A stretch of DNA of 64,000 bases from Chitinophagales bacterium (GCA_013298845.1 JAAFJN010000005.1:205961-269960); one strand, 5' to 3'. Counted from the first letter of the stretch, positions 16,564-25,841 are shown. Notes: generated from the letters alone by a model not told the origin. A program made the numbers and translations.

Positions 16564-18051
16564 TTACGTCTGAGAATACGTTGGATCAAAACGTTTTAAA
16601 CTAACCAAAATACCGAGGAAAATGTTGTAAATGACGTTCATGGGCAACTGTAAAATGGCTTCTTGGGCGTAACAGGCCACGGCCAACATAAAACACCAGG
16701 TAGAAATACCGGCGTAAATGGTTTTGATCATCGGGTCCTGGCAACGGACAAAATAATACAGCCCCGTTCGCAACACAAAATAGTGCAACAAGGTGTACAG
16801 AAACAGGCCAATCCAGCCCAGTTCCACGCCCATGCGCACAAACGACGAATCGTGCGGGAAATGCGAGAGTTCGCTGTCGGGGTTAAACCGTTCGCCCCAC
16901 ACCCCGCAACTGCCCAAACCACCCCCCATCGGGTGCGACTGAATATACGGCTGGATCTTTTTTTGGTTGGCCAAACGCAGGTTCATGGAGTCGTCTTCTT
17001 TGGGTTTAAACGCCGATTGTATCCGGTAAACCACCCCGCTCGAACTGGATTTTAGCACAAATGCCGTTCCTAACAACCCAAAAAACAAAGCCGCAATAAA
17101 TACTTTCCGGTTCAGGGTCATGGCCGCGTAAAACACCGCCCCCACCGGTACCAGCACAAACGCCGTACGCGTGCCGGTATAACCCATCACCCACATGGCC
17201 GTGATAAAACCCAGCCCCAACAATATTTTTTGGAAAGGTTTGGTTGGGCCAATGAACAACGCGACGCACATCATGGCAAAACAGGCCATTAGGATACCAA
17301 AGGTAGTTGGGTCGTAACAATACGACGGAATCCGCATCATGTTCCATTGGTAATACAATTCAAAACGTTTGGGATCAGCGTAAATCCAGGCTTCTTCGGC
17401 GGCGCTAAAACCCAAATACTGCTGTTTTAGCCCGTAAATAGCCCCCAAAAAACAAATCGCCAAAATAAATTTTAGCAAAAAAAGCAGCCCTTTCAGGTTG
17501 TCTTTAAAGGCATAAGCCCCAATAAAAAATACAATTTGCTGAATGGCCACGCTGCGCACCGTGTATAACCAGGCCATTTTGGACTCCGCGCCGGGGTTCA
17601 GTACCTGCAAAACATTGTAGTACAGCCACACCATTACCATGTACGACAAGGGCGTTTTTAAAAAAGAAAAATCGCGCTCGCGAATTTGCCGGAGCAAAAT
17701 ACCCGTGGCCGATACCAAGATTAATAAATCCAACAGGGTTCCAATGGGAGCGCCGGTGAATTTGGCCCCAAAAACCACCAGTACCGCCGTAAACAACATC
17801 ATACCCAGGGCGGTAACCGAGTGGATCAGGCATAAAAAAATGAGTGGTAAACCCACCAAACCCCCAAATAATAAAGCGCTGATTTTCAGGTCGAATTTCG
17901 ACAAAACCCACGACAGCGGCAAGGTGAGCAGGAGCAACAGCGCTATGCCCAGCGGGTTGTTCAGTTTCTGCACCCAGATGCGCCGTTTGGCCCAATCGGC
18001 CGCTTTTTGCCACGGCTTTTGGGGAGGAGTAAACATATTACCTGAAAACAT
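16564..18051 (-). CDS. O-antigen ligase/polymerase-like membrane protein
   Basis: This protein of about 490 residues has ten or more hydrophobic helices. The large loop before the last helices (about 370-415) and the segment with GTRTAFVLVPVGAVFYAAM resemble the O-antigen ligase (Wzy_C, WaaL/Wzy) family, which joins or polymerises surface polysaccharide at the outer face of the inner membrane. Two starts are possible, ATG at 18051 and ATG at 18036; neither has a clear ribosome-binding site. It sits between the adenylate cyclase and gamma-glutamyltransferase genes with 2-bp gaps. No other polysaccharide genes are adjacent, so the substrate is unknown. Confidence 0.75.
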   Translation of the reverse strand: MFSGNMFTPPQKPWQKAADWAKRRIWVQKLNNPLGIALLLLLTLPLSWVLSKFDLKISALLFGGLVGLPLIFLCLIHSVTALGMMLFTAVLVVFGAKFTGAPIGTLLDLLILVSATGILLRQIRERDFSFLKTPLSYMVMVWLYYNVLQVLNPGAESKMAWLYTVRSVAIQQIVFFIGAYAFKDNLKGLLFLLKFILAICFLGAIYGLKQQYLGFSAAEEAWIYADPKRFELYYQWNMMRIPSYCYDPTTFGILMACFAMMCVALFIGPTKPFQKILLGLGFITAMWVMGYTGTRTAFVLVPVGAVFYAAMTLNRKVFIAALFFGLLGTAFVLKSSSSGVVYRIQSAFKPKEDDSMNLRLANQKKIQPYIQSHPMGGGLGSCGVWGERFNPDSELSHFPHDSSFVRMGVELGWIGLFLYTLLHYFVLRTGLYYFVRCQDPMIKTIYAGISTWCFMLAVACYAQEAILQLPMNVIYNIFLGILVSLKRFDPTYSQT

Positions 18052-18053
18052 GG

Positions 18054-20162
18054 CTAATCTTCGTAGTGCACAAAGTACATTTCAATGCTGCCTTTGTTTT
18101 TGGCGGCCACCAAACCGCGTTGTTCGCAATGGTATTTGTGTTTAATCAAATCGTAGGTGGCGCTGGAAATATTAATGCGGGTGGGTTCCGAGGCTTGCTC
18201 AATTCGGGAGGCAATGTTCACGGTATCACCCCAAATATCGTACGCAAACTTGTGGCTGCCTACCACCCCGGCCACTACCGGTCCCGTGTGAATCCCGATG
18301 CGCATTTCGAACACCGGTTTGCCCTCGGCGGCTTTTATGGCCATAAGTCTTTTGAGTTCGCGTTGCATTTCAATGGCGGCTTCTACCGCATTGATGGCGT
18401 GGGTATCGTTTTCAACGGGCAAACCACCGGCGCACATGTACGAATCTCCGATGGTTTTAATTTTTTCGAGGCCAAAACGCTCCATAATCGCGTCAAAAGC
18501 GCGGAAACACATATCCAATTCGGCGATGAGTTCTTCGGGTGATACGATTTCGGCGATTTTGGTAAATCCTTTAAAATCGGTAAATACCACCGTTACGGAC
18601 TCGTACCGGACGGGTTTTACGGCGTTGTTGAGTTTGAGTTCGGCGGCGGCGGCTTCCGGCAAGATGTTCATGAGCAGTTCATCGGCGCGTTTGCGGGCGC
18701 GTTCGATGGTGGCATTTTTGGCCGCTAATTGCTGGTTGGAGCGCGCGCGCAGTCGGGCGCGGGTATAAAACAAGGCGGTGAGCAAGAGGAGTGCGACCAC
18801 GCCGCCAATCAGGCCGTTGCGGGTGGCGCGGTTGCGCGACAGCACCGCGTCTTTTTGGGCCAGTTCCAGTTCGCGGCGTTTGAGGGCATCTTCTTTTTTG
18901 CGGTCGGCGTACATTTGTTCGCGGCGAATAAACTCGCGGGAGCGGTTTTCGTCGAGGCGGCGATAACGCATTTCGTCGTACATGACCCGGTATTTATACG
19001 CTTTTACGTAATCGCCCATGGCGGCAAATACCTTTGAAAAGTCTTTATACCCTTTTTGTTCGTATTTTTCGTCGCGCAGTTGTAAGGCGATGTCAAAGTA
19101 TTTTTGGGTGTATTCGAGGGATATTTTGTATTTTTTCAGGCCAAAATAAATATCGCCGTAGCTATTGTACACTTCCATAACCCCGGCAATTTCATCCAGA
19201 TGCACCCGAATACGATAGGCATTATTGAGGTATTCGAGGCCTTTTTGGTACAAACCCATGTGTTTGCACATAATTCCGAGGTTATTATAGGTTTTGGCTA
19301 TCCCCGACGAGTCGTCGAGGTATTTGTACAAATCGAGCGCTTTTAGATACAGTGGCGCGGCCTTTTTGGTGGTATCCGGCAGATTTTTGCTGTTGCCCCA
19401 TTCATCGTAAGCATTGGCCAAATTTCCGAGGGTACTGGCAATACCGGCGGTATCGCGATTTTTTTCGTACAACGCCAAAGCCTGCCGGTACAGTGGCAAA
19501 GCGGCATCAAATTTTTCATTTTCGTACCAAATATGCCCCAAGGTATTGTACACCGAGGCCAAATTGGTTTCGTCGTGTCGGGCTTCGAACAGGTAACGGG
19601 CTTCCTGAATGTGTTCGGTGGCGGTAATATAGATTCCCAGCGATTCGTACACCCCCGCAATATTGACTTCGGCGCGGGCCAGTCGGACGGAGTCCTTTAT
19701 TTCCCTTAAAATTTGAATGCCTTTGTGGTGGTTATCAATGGCCTCGTACTTTTTCCCCATGGATTCCAACACATTCCCGATGTTGGTATACGTACCGGCA
19801 ATAGCGCTCAAATTTTTGGTTTTTTGCCGAATGGCCAAGGCTTGTTTATGGTAATCCAATGCTTTTTGGAGGTCGTTTTGAATATCGGCGACCGTTCCCA
19901 TTCCACTAAAAACATTGCCCACGCCTTCTTCGTACTGTAATTGTTGGGCCATTGCCAGGGCCGTCTCCAGGAGTTTTTGGGCGGCAGCGGGTTCGTCAAA
20001 ATTAATTTCCCAGGCCGTATCAACGAGCGTATCCACCGCAGCAGTGCTGGCGGGTTGGCGTTGAATTTCGGTCAATAGTCGCTCCGCCCGGCTTTGTTGC
20101 GCAAAACTGGTATCAGCATACAAGAAAAACAACAGACTGAAAAGCAATAATGGGTTTTTCAC
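18054..20162 (-). CDS. TPR-containing class III adenylate cyclase
   Basis: This 702-residue protein starts with a signal/anchor (VKNPLLLFSLLFFLYADTSF). About ten TPR units run over residues 30-430 (repeats such as IAGTYTNIGNVLESMGKKYE and TASTLGN-LAN-type helices). A coiled-coil-like stretch, a transmembrane helix (GLIGGVVALLLLTALF) and a cyclase domain from about 519 to 702 follow. The cyclase domain has metal Asp residues in VFTDFKGF and GDSYM, the adenine-selecting Lys in EKIKTIGD, the paired Asp in YDIWGD, and Asn/Arg in VNIASRIEQ. It should therefore make cAMP in the cytoplasm in response to a periplasmic TPR signal. A GTG start at 20162 was chosen because it begins the signal sequence; a longer frame would overlap the permease gene. 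Confidence 0.88.
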   Translation of the reverse strand: MKNPLLLFSLLFFLYADTSFAQQSRAERLLTEIQRQPASTAAVDTLVDTAWEINFDEPAAAQKLLETALAMAQQLQYEEGVGNVFSGMGTVADIQNDLQKALDYHKQALAIRQKTKNLSAIAGTYTNIGNVLESMGKKYEAIDNHHKGIQILREIKDSVRLARAEVNIAGVYESLGIYITATEHIQEARYLFEARHDETNLASVYNTLGHIWYENEKFDAALPLYRQALALYEKNRDTAGIASTLGNLANAYDEWGNSKNLPDTTKKAAPLYLKALDLYKYLDDSSGIAKTYNNLGIMCKHMGLYQKGLEYLNNAYRIRVHLDEIAGVMEVYNSYGDIYFGLKKYKISLEYTQKYFDIALQLRDEKYEQKGYKDFSKVFAAMGDYVKAYKYRVMYDEMRYRRLDENRSREFIRREQMYADRKKEDALKRRELELAQKDAVLSRNRATRNGLIGGVVALLLLTALFYTRARLRARSNQQLAAKNATIERARKRADELLMNILPEAAAAELKLNNAVKPVRYESVTVVFTDFKGFTKIAEIVSPEELIAELDMCFRAFDAIMERFGLEKIKTIGDSYMCAGGLPVENDTHAINAVEAAIEMQRELKRLMAIKAAEGKPVFEMRIGIHTGPVVAGVVGSHKFAYDIWGDTVNIASRIEQASEPTRINISSATYDLIKHKYHCEQRGLVAAKNKGSIEMYFVHYED

Positions 20163-20191
20163 GCCGGAAAGATAGGGTGTTTTGCGAAGAC

Positions 20192-20962
20192 CTATATAAT
20201 ACCAACGCCTAAAAGTACCGCGAACACCATCATTAGTGCCGCTGTAATGTATTGGACGGTGGTAAAAGTCATTTTTTTCAAATAACGGTTGCCCACCCAC
20301 GCGCCCGCAAAGGCGCAAAGTGTGGCCAACAACAATACTTTCCACTCGGCACCGAGGGCGGCGGCTTCAAATCGGGCAAAGTACAAAGGCAAACGTGTAA
20401 GGTCTACCATGCAGGCAATAACGACCCCGGTAGCGATATAGGCGTTTTTGTCCAAACCGGCATTGATCAAAAAAGCCGACCGCAACGCGCCCTGATTGCC
20501 GCTTAATCCGCCGAAAAAGCCGCTTGTCAGTCCACCCAGCGTTAGGTAACGGCGGGCAAATTGCAGGTTTTTGAGCACCGGAATGAGTTCCATAAACGTA
20601 AAAAACAGCATTAAAATGGCAATGACCACTTTGAGCGGGGTGATATTGCACACCCGGCTGCCCCATTGCCAGGCCATAATTGGCTCGATGTGGGTCAGGC
20701 GCGTGAGTAACCAAGCCCCCACAAATCCGCCAATGACCGACGGGATGCCAAACTGAAGAACGGTCTTTTTTTCGGCATTTTTGCCCAGAAGCACCAGTTT
20801 GAACAGGTTATTCAACAAATGAACAATACCGGTTAGGGCAATGGCCACGTGAATGGGAAAAAACAAACCAAATACCGGCGTTAACAAAGTTCCCAAGCCA
20901 AAACCGGAAAACAAGGTAAGCAGAGAACCCAAAAAAGCAACAATGGCGATGAGGTAAAGCAT
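20192..20962 (-). CDS. TauE/SafE (TSUP) family membrane permease
   Basis: This 256-residue protein has about eight hydrophobic helices. GLGTLLTPVFGLFFP appears near the N terminus and GFFGGLSGNQGALRSAFLI in the middle, which is the repeated G-F-x-G-x-x-G-x-G pattern of the TauE/SafE family of sulfite/organosulfur or other anion exporters. It is the first gene of the leftward cluster, 29 bp before the cyclase start. The substrate cannot be assigned. A -7-like box lies 25 bp upstream of the start. Confidence 0.85.
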   Translation of the reverse strand: MLYLIAIVAFLGSLLTLFSGFGLGTLLTPVFGLFFPIHVAIALTGIVHLLNNLFKLVLLGKNAEKKTVLQFGIPSVIGGFVGAWLLTRLTHIEPIMAWQWGSRVCNITPLKVVIAILMLFFTFMELIPVLKNLQFARRYLTLGGLTSGFFGGLSGNQGALRSAFLINAGLDKNAYIATGVVIACMVDLTRLPLYFARFEAAALGAEWKVLLLATLCAFAGAWVGNRYLKKMTFTTVQYITAALMMVFAVLLGVGII

Positions 20963-20987
20963 GATCTACAATTTTTATCAACAACTG

Positions 20988-20995
20988 CAAAAGTA
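20988..20995 (-). promoter_or_regulatory. Putative -7 box of the TauE-cyclase-ligase-ggt cluster
   Basis: The minus strand reads TACTTTTG here, matching TAnnTTTG, 25 bp upstream of the permease ATG. The four genes downstream are separated by 29, 2 and 2 bp, so this may serve all of them. No clear -33 box was found. Confidence 0.35.
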
Positions 20996-21130
20996 ACTAC
21001 AACGTACTATTTTAAGGCTATCATCGCACATCCTTATTTACACACCCTCCAGTGAGCAATGGCCAATAGTGTTTATTGGGCTAATTTTAAAAAAACATTC
21101 GAAACAGAACACTTTTCCATTTCTTTGCGT

Positions 21131-21138
21131 TATATTTG
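21131..21138 (+). promoter_or_regulatory. Putative -7 box of the ATPase-RloB pair
   Basis: TATATTTG matches TAnnTTTG and lies 27 bp before the ATPase start at 21166. The surrounding sequence is AT-rich; no convincing -33 box is seen. Confidence 0.45.
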
Positions 21139-21165
21139 TGAAAAAATAACAAATACGCACTCGAA

Positions 21166-22482
21166 ATGCTAATAGAATTTAGTTTTGGAAATTTTCGTTC
21201 CTTTAAAAACCTTACCACGGTTAGTATGGTGGCGGCAAATATTGCTTCCAAGTACAAGGAATTAGACGAGTATAATGTTTTCAGTACCGAAAGTAAATTA
21301 CGCCTTTTGAAAAGTAAGGCGATATATGGTAAAAATGCCAGTGGAAAAAGTAATATCATAAAGGCATTGGCCACCTATTTAAGCATTATTAAAAACTCGG
21401 TGAAGTTTGAAAATATTATTAATGAACTGGTGGAACCTTTTAAACTCCAGTCGGAGATGGAGGAAGAACCTTCTTTTTTTCAATTGATATTCCAACCAAC
21501 AAACAGCACCACTATTTATCGTTATGGTTTTGAAGTACAAGCCGGAAAAGTTATTGCGGAGTGGTTATTTGGGAAATCCGGTCGGGTAGAAGTACTCTAT
21601 TTCACACGCGAATACATGCAGGTGCAAGTACGCGAGCGCTGGTTTAAAGAGGCCAAAAAATTTGAGGGCTTGGCATCAACCGGAGATAATGAAATTTTCA
21701 GGGATAATTCTCTGTTTTTATCGGCGGTTGCGGCCTTTGGTGGAGTATTGGCCAAAAATATTATACAGGCTTTGAATTCAATTGCCGTTATTTCGGGCTT
21801 GGATGATTCTCGGATAAAAAACATTTTACAGGCAAAATTGCAAGATAAAGCCACTAGAGCCGAGATACTACAATTAATGCGTGCTGCTGATTTTGACATT
21901 GAAGATGTGGAATCGGTAGACACCGATGAACACGATTTTGTTGCCAAGGGTGATATCCCCGAAGAATTGAAGCCTTTTTTTGATATTGGAAAAATGAGAA
22001 AAGGCCCTTCATTTATCACCAAAAGGAGTGTTTTTAGCGCAAATGGTGAAAAAGTTGGAAATCTCTTACCTGATCTGGAAGAATGGGAATCAGAAGGGAC
22101 CAAAAAAATATTCTTTTTATCGGTCTTTGTTTTAGACGCATTAAAATATGGAGAGACCTTGGTTATTGATGAATTTGATGCTCGTCTCCACCCTCTCCTA
22201 ACTAAAAAAATTGTACAACTGTTCAATTCTAACGAAACGAATAAGAAAGGAGCGCAACTGGTTTTTGTCACCCATGACACCAATCTCTTAAGATCAGACT
22301 TATTGCGCCGAGACCAAATTGCGTTTGTTGATAAAGACAAATTTGCCGTCTCCGCATTGCGCACCCTCGTTGAATTTAAAGGTGTTCGTAACGACGCTTC
22401 TTACGATAAAGATTACTTATCGGGGAAATATGCCGCTACACCCTTTCTTAATCGCATGAATCAGGTTTTTGAAGATAATTAA
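21166..22482 (+). CDS. AAA ATPase (AAA_15/AAA_21 type) of an ATPase-RloB pair
   Basis: This 438-residue SMC/ABC-like ATPase starts with the typical MLIEFSFGNFRSFKNLTTVSM strand pair. The Walker A motif is YGKNASGKSN at about 54-63. The Walker B motif is TLVIDEFDARLHPLL at about 331-345, followed by the H-loop FVTHDTNLL. This is the OLD/RloA/AriA-like class found in phage-defence and restriction loci. It has no nuclease domain of its own; the adjacent gene supplies a TOPRIM-like protein. Its stop is separated from that gene by one base. The two genes are AT-richer than their neighbours and interrupt an otherwise ordinary region. ATG at 21166 fits the family N terminus. Confidence 0.85.
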   Translation: MLIEFSFGNFRSFKNLTTVSMVAANIASKYKELDEYNVFSTESKLRLLKSKAIYGKNASGKSNIIKALATYLSIIKNSVKFENIINELVEPFKLQSEMEEEPSFFQLIFQPTNSTTIYRYGFEVQAGKVIAEWLFGKSGRVEVLYFTREYMQVQVRERWFKEAKKFEGLASTGDNEIFRDNSLFLSAVAAFGGVLAKNIIQALNSIAVISGLDDSRIKNILQAKLQDKATRAEILQLMRAADFDIEDVESVDTDEHDFVAKGDIPEELKPFFDIGKMRKGPSFITKRSVFSANGEKVGNLLPDLEEWESEGTKKIFFLSVFVLDALKYGETLVIDEFDARLHPLLTKKIVQLFNSNETNKKGAQLVFVTHDTNLLRSDLLRRDQIAFVDKDKFAVSALRTLVEFKGVRNDASYDKDYLSGKYAATPFLNRMNQVFEDN

Positions 22483-22483
22483 T

Positions 22484-23167
22484 ATGGCACTTAAACCAAC
22501 AAAGGCAACGGACCGTGACAAAGCCTGGAATCGCCGAAAGAAATACAATAATCCGTATAATATTGCCTCACGGGCACTAAATCGGTCTTTTTTGATTATT
22601 TGTGAAGGTAAAAATACGGAGGTTGAATACCTGCGAAGTATTCCGGCACCTAATGCTATTGTTAAAGTGGAGGGTGGATTTGGTTCCAAAACGGCACTAG
22701 TCAAAAAAGCCTTGGAATTTAAAAAGAAAAAAGAATATCAGGATTATGAAATTTGGTGCATTTATGACATGGATTATCGGGGCGAACAAGTTGGCCAAAA
22801 AGAAGACTTTAATGAATCCATAGAGTTGGCAAAAAGAAATGGGATGCACGTTGGTTACTCCAATGACTCGTTCGAACTTTGGTTTGTTTTACATTATCGT
22901 CGGATAGAGCAATCTTTTTTGAGATTTGACTATTACCGGATACTTAATGAGTTATGGGCCATGAGTGATTATGAAGAGGAAGGTAAAAAAAAGGGGTTCT
23001 GCCGCCATATTTACGATCTTTTACAGAATGACCCAAAGGCCAACGAAAGCCATGCCATAGAACGAGCAAAGCAACTTTTTTTTGAAAAAATTGATATGCC
23101 TTTTGCCGATCAAAACCCATGCACTACGGTATACCAACTCGTAGAACTACTTCAAGGAGGGGCATAA
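22484..23167 (+). CDS. RloB-family (TOPRIM-like) protein
   Basis: This 227-residue protein matches the RloB family: FLIICEGKNTEVEYLRSI near residues 36-53, then IWCIYDMDYRG at about 90-100. The Glu of CEG (about 41) and the D-x-D of YDMD (about 95 and 97) form a TOPRIM-like E...DxD metal site. NDSFELWFVLHY in the centre is also family-typical. RloB genes were first named from restriction-modification loci in Campylobacter and commonly follow an AAA ATPase gene. The start chosen (ATG 22484) is 1 bp after the ATPase stop. By analogy with AriA/AriB (PARIS) and OLD systems, this would be the effector nuclease. No activity is proven here. Confidence 0.8.
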   Translation: MALKPTKATDRDKAWNRRKKYNNPYNIASRALNRSFLIICEGKNTEVEYLRSIPAPNAIVKVEGGFGSKTALVKKALEFKKKKEYQDYEIWCIYDMDYRGEQVGQKEDFNESIELAKRNGMHVGYSNDSFELWFVLHYRRIEQSFLRFDYYRILNELWAMSDYEEEGKKKGFCRHIYDLLQNDPKANESHAIERAKQLFFEKIDMPFADQNPCTTVYQLVELLQGGA

Positions 23168-23176
23168 AACGCTTTC

Positions 23177-24160
23177 CTAATAATGCCGCGAATTACTAAT
23201 CACATTGGCCGATGTCCACTCCAAACGCTCTTCAAACGGGCGTTGCCGCTCTGTGCAATCTTTTACCGAACAAATTCGGCAAGAATCGGGGGGAATACAC
23301 GCGTCCAAGTGCACAAAAATCTCCACGTGGTGGTCGTACGCCTCATCAATCATGTGTTCCAGCGCCGCCGCTTCGTCGTGACCATCGCGCACTTGCAGGT
23401 ACCACGGAATGGTCAGGTGACAGTCCACGTGCAGGGTATTTCCAAATTTTAACGTGCGCAAATTATGCACATCCACCCAGTTATCCCGGCGCACCGCGTT
23501 CAGCCGGTGAATAAGGTCTTTTACCAATGCCAAATCACTTTCATCCATAATTCCACTGACGGTACTGCGCAAAATGGAAACCCCTTCCACAATAATCCAA
23601 AGGGCGAATATTAACGCCACCGCACTGTCGATCCAGCCGATACCCGTAAAACGCAACAACAACAAACCCACAATAATACCCACCGTCGTCCAGGTATCCG
23701 ACTGCAAATGTTTGCCGCTGGCCTGTAAAGCAATCGAATTATTGCGTTTCCCCACCGAAATACACCACCGGCCCAAACTATAATTTACCACCGCCGAAAA
23801 ACCCACAATCAGCATACCCGCATCGAGGCTTTGTATTTCGTGGTGGTGTTGCAGGTTGATGAGCGATTCGTACACGATAATTAAACCGGCCACAATAATC
23901 AAAATACCCTCCAGCGAAGCCGATACCAATTCCGCTTTACCGTGACCGTAAGGGTGGTTTTCGTCGCGCGGGCGAGCGGCCACGCGCAGGGCGAACAATC
24001 CGGTAAAACCCGTGACCACATTAACCGTGCTTTCGAGGGCATCGGTGAGGATGGCCACCGAATTGGTGAGGTAAAAAGCGAAAATTTTGAGGGCAAACAG
24101 TACCACCGAGGCCATAACGACCCAAGTTTGTACTTTTATGTTGAGTTGGTGCGTATTCAT
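23177..24160 (-). CDS. Cation diffusion facilitator family transporter
   Basis: This 327-residue CDF transporter exports divalent metals such as Zn, Fe, Mn or Co by proton antiport. The metal-site helix reads LTDALESTVN (about 33-42) and the second transport motif is HLQSDTWTTVG (about 150), giving the A/D-x-x-x-D pair on TM2 and the S-D or H-D pair on TM5. DENHPYGHGKAELVS is the histidine-containing loop between TM2 and TM3. The cytoplasmic C-terminal domain is His-rich (YDHHVEIFVHLDAC) and ends with extra Cys residues (DSCRICSVKDCTE) that are not standard and may bind metal. ATG at 24160 was chosen because it begins the conserved N terminus. The gene converges on the ATPase-RloB pair, ending 10 bp after it. 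Confidence 0.9.
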   Translation of the reverse strand: MNTHQLNIKVQTWVVMASVVLFALKIFAFYLTNSVAILTDALESTVNVVTGFTGLFALRVAARPRDENHPYGHGKAELVSASLEGILIIVAGLIIVYESLINLQHHHEIQSLDAGMLIVGFSAVVNYSLGRWCISVGKRNNSIALQASGKHLQSDTWTTVGIIVGLLLLRFTGIGWIDSAVALIFALWIIVEGVSILRSTVSGIMDESDLALVKDLIHRLNAVRRDNWVDVHNLRTLKFGNTLHVDCHLTIPWYLQVRDGHDEAAALEHMIDEAYDHHVEIFVHLDACIPPDSCRICSVKDCTERQRPFEERLEWTSANVISNSRHY

Positions 24161-24250
24161 GCAAAAAGGTAAATTGGAGGTTGAAACGGGCAATAGACCA
24201 AAGGTTTCCGGCGCGAAGGTACGCCATTAGCCCAATATGCCCTTTAAAAA

Positions 24251-24390
24251 AGAAGACCTAAGACCTTGGACAAAAGACCTTAGACGTTGGACAATAGACA
24301 TCAGACAGTCTAACGTCTTTTGTCCAAGGTCTAACGTCTAACGTCTTTTGTCTGAGGTCTTCCGTCTGAGGTCTAAAATCTAAAATACTT
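24251..24390. repeat. Intergenic GTCTAAC/GACCTTGG-type degenerate repeat with hairpin
   Basis: The sequence upstream of gatB is built from short variants of GTCTAACGTCTTTTGTC and its complement. It contains a perfect 18-bp inverted repeat, AGACCTTGGACAAAAGAC at 24261-24278 and its exact complement at 24315-24332. Such degenerate intergenic repeats are common in Bacteroidota genomes. No gene is seen in this stretch. Confidence 0.7.
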
Positions 24391-24391
24391 G

Positions 24392-24399
24392 TACCTTTG
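24392..24399 (+). promoter_or_regulatory. Putative -7 box of gatB, near-leaderless
   Basis: TACCTTTG matches TAnnTTTG and ends only 5 bp before the first ATG of gatB, so the expected transcription start falls on or next to the start codon. The 61 bp between the box and the inverted repeat upstream show no clear -33 box. Confidence 0.5.
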
Positions 24400-24404
24400 C
24401 TCCT

Positions 24405-25841
24405 ATGATGCAATACGAAACCGTTATCGGGTTGGAAGTACACGTCCAGTTGAGCACCCGTTCCAAAATATTTTGCGCCGACGATGCTGCATTCGGTGGT
24501 GCGCCCAATACCCATATCAGTATTATTTCAACGGCCATGCCCGGCACTTTGCCCCGCCTGAACGAAAAAGTAGTGGCTTCGGCGGTAAAAACCGGCCTCG
24601 CAATGGGCTGTCACATTGACCAGGCGTCGCGGTTCGACCGGAAAAACTATTTTTACCCGGACTTGCCCAAAGGTTACCAAATTACCCAGGATGCACGCCC
24701 CATTTGCGTGGGCGGCAGCGTGCGCGTGGGCGACCGCGACATCCGGATTCACCATATCCACATGGAAGAAGACGCGGGGAAAAGTATCCACGACCAAGAC
24801 CCTCACTTTTCGTTTATTGACCTCAACCGCGCCGGGGTGCCCCTGCTGGAAATTGTTACCCAACCGGATTTGCGTTCGGCGGCGGAAACAGCGGCTTTTA
24901 TGGACGAAATTCGCCGCCTCGTGCGCTGGCTCGGCGTTAGCGATGGTAATATGGAAGAAGGTTCCATGCGGTGCGACGTGAATATTTCGGTGCGGCCACT
25001 GGGCAGCGCGGAATTTGGACAACGCTGCGAAATCAAAAACGTCAACTCCATGCGGTTTGCCCGCAAAGCCATTGAATTTGAAGTAGCCCGCCAAATTGAA
25101 CTGATCGAAAACGGCGGCAAAGTAGAACAACAAACCCGGGGTTTTGACCCGTCAACGGGCGCAACTTACGTGCAACGCGAAAAAGAACACGCCCACGATT
25201 ATCGCTATTTCCCCGAACCAGACCTGCCGCCGGTCATTATTTCCGACGAACAATTGGCCAGTATCCGGGCCAGTATGCCCACTTTACCGCAGGAAACGGC
25301 GCGTACCTTCACCGAACAATACCAGTTACCCGCCTACGATGCGCAGGTGCTCACGCAGGAGCGCGACACCGCCGAGTGGTTTGCCCAATTAATTCAGGGC
25401 GAAAACGCGGCCACGGCTAAGGCATTGGCCAATTTGACCATCAATAAACTGTTGCCTTGGTCGGCGGAAACGAGCCAAGCACTCGCGGCCTGCCCGGTTC
25501 CCACGGCGCATTGGAAAGGTTTTGTGCAGTTGATTGAAAGTGGCAAAATGAGTGCTTCGGCGGCCAACCAAAAACTGTTCCCGGCCATGCTCGAACAACC
25601 CACCACCCCGCCCGATGCCCTGGCGCAGTCGTTGCAATTGCTCCAAAGTGCCGACACCAACTTTTTGGAAAATATTGTTAACGAAGTCATCGCGCGTTTC
25701 CCCGATAAAGTTGTTGAATACCAAAAAGGCAAAAAAGGCCTAATCGGGATGTTTATGGGCGAAATTATGAAAGCCGCCAAAGGAAAAGCCGAACCGAAGG
25801 CGACGCAGGCGTTGTTGGAAGAAAAGTTGAAGAGTGAATAG
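24405..25841 (+). CDS. gatB: Aspartyl/glutamyl-tRNA(Asn/Gln) amidotransferase subunit B
   Basis: This is subunit B of the GatCAB complex, which converts Glu-tRNA(Gln) and Asp-tRNA(Asn) to the amidated forms. The 478-residue protein has the family opening YETVIGLEVHVQLSTRSKIF, then FDRKNYFYPDLPKGYQITQ, SGVPLLEI-type sequence (RAGVPLLEIVTQPD), EEGSMRCDVNIS and RCEIKNVNS, the GatB kinase-like core. The YqeY-like tail domain follows to the end. Two adjacent ATGs (24405 and 24408) are possible. The last codons and the stop are made by the first two units of a heptamer array (GAAGAGT GAATAGT), so the natural C terminus has been replaced or extended by repeat sequence. Confidence 0.96.
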   Translation: MMQYETVIGLEVHVQLSTRSKIFCADDAAFGGAPNTHISIISTAMPGTLPRLNEKVVASAVKTGLAMGCHIDQASRFDRKNYFYPDLPKGYQITQDARPICVGGSVRVGDRDIRIHHIHMEEDAGKSIHDQDPHFSFIDLNRAGVPLLEIVTQPDLRSAAETAAFMDEIRRLVRWLGVSDGNMEEGSMRCDVNISVRPLGSAEFGQRCEIKNVNSMRFARKAIEFEVARQIELIENGGKVEQQTRGFDPSTGATYVQREKEHAHDYRYFPEPDLPPVIISDEQLASIRASMPTLPQETARTFTEQYQLPAYDAQVLTQERDTAEWFAQLIQGENAATAKALANLTINKLLPWSAETSQALAACPVPTAHWKGFVQLIESGKMSASAANQKLFPAMLEQPTTPPDALAQSLQLLQSADTNFLENIVNEVIARFPDKVVEYQKGKKGLIGMFMGEIMKAAKGKAEPKATQALLEEKLKSE

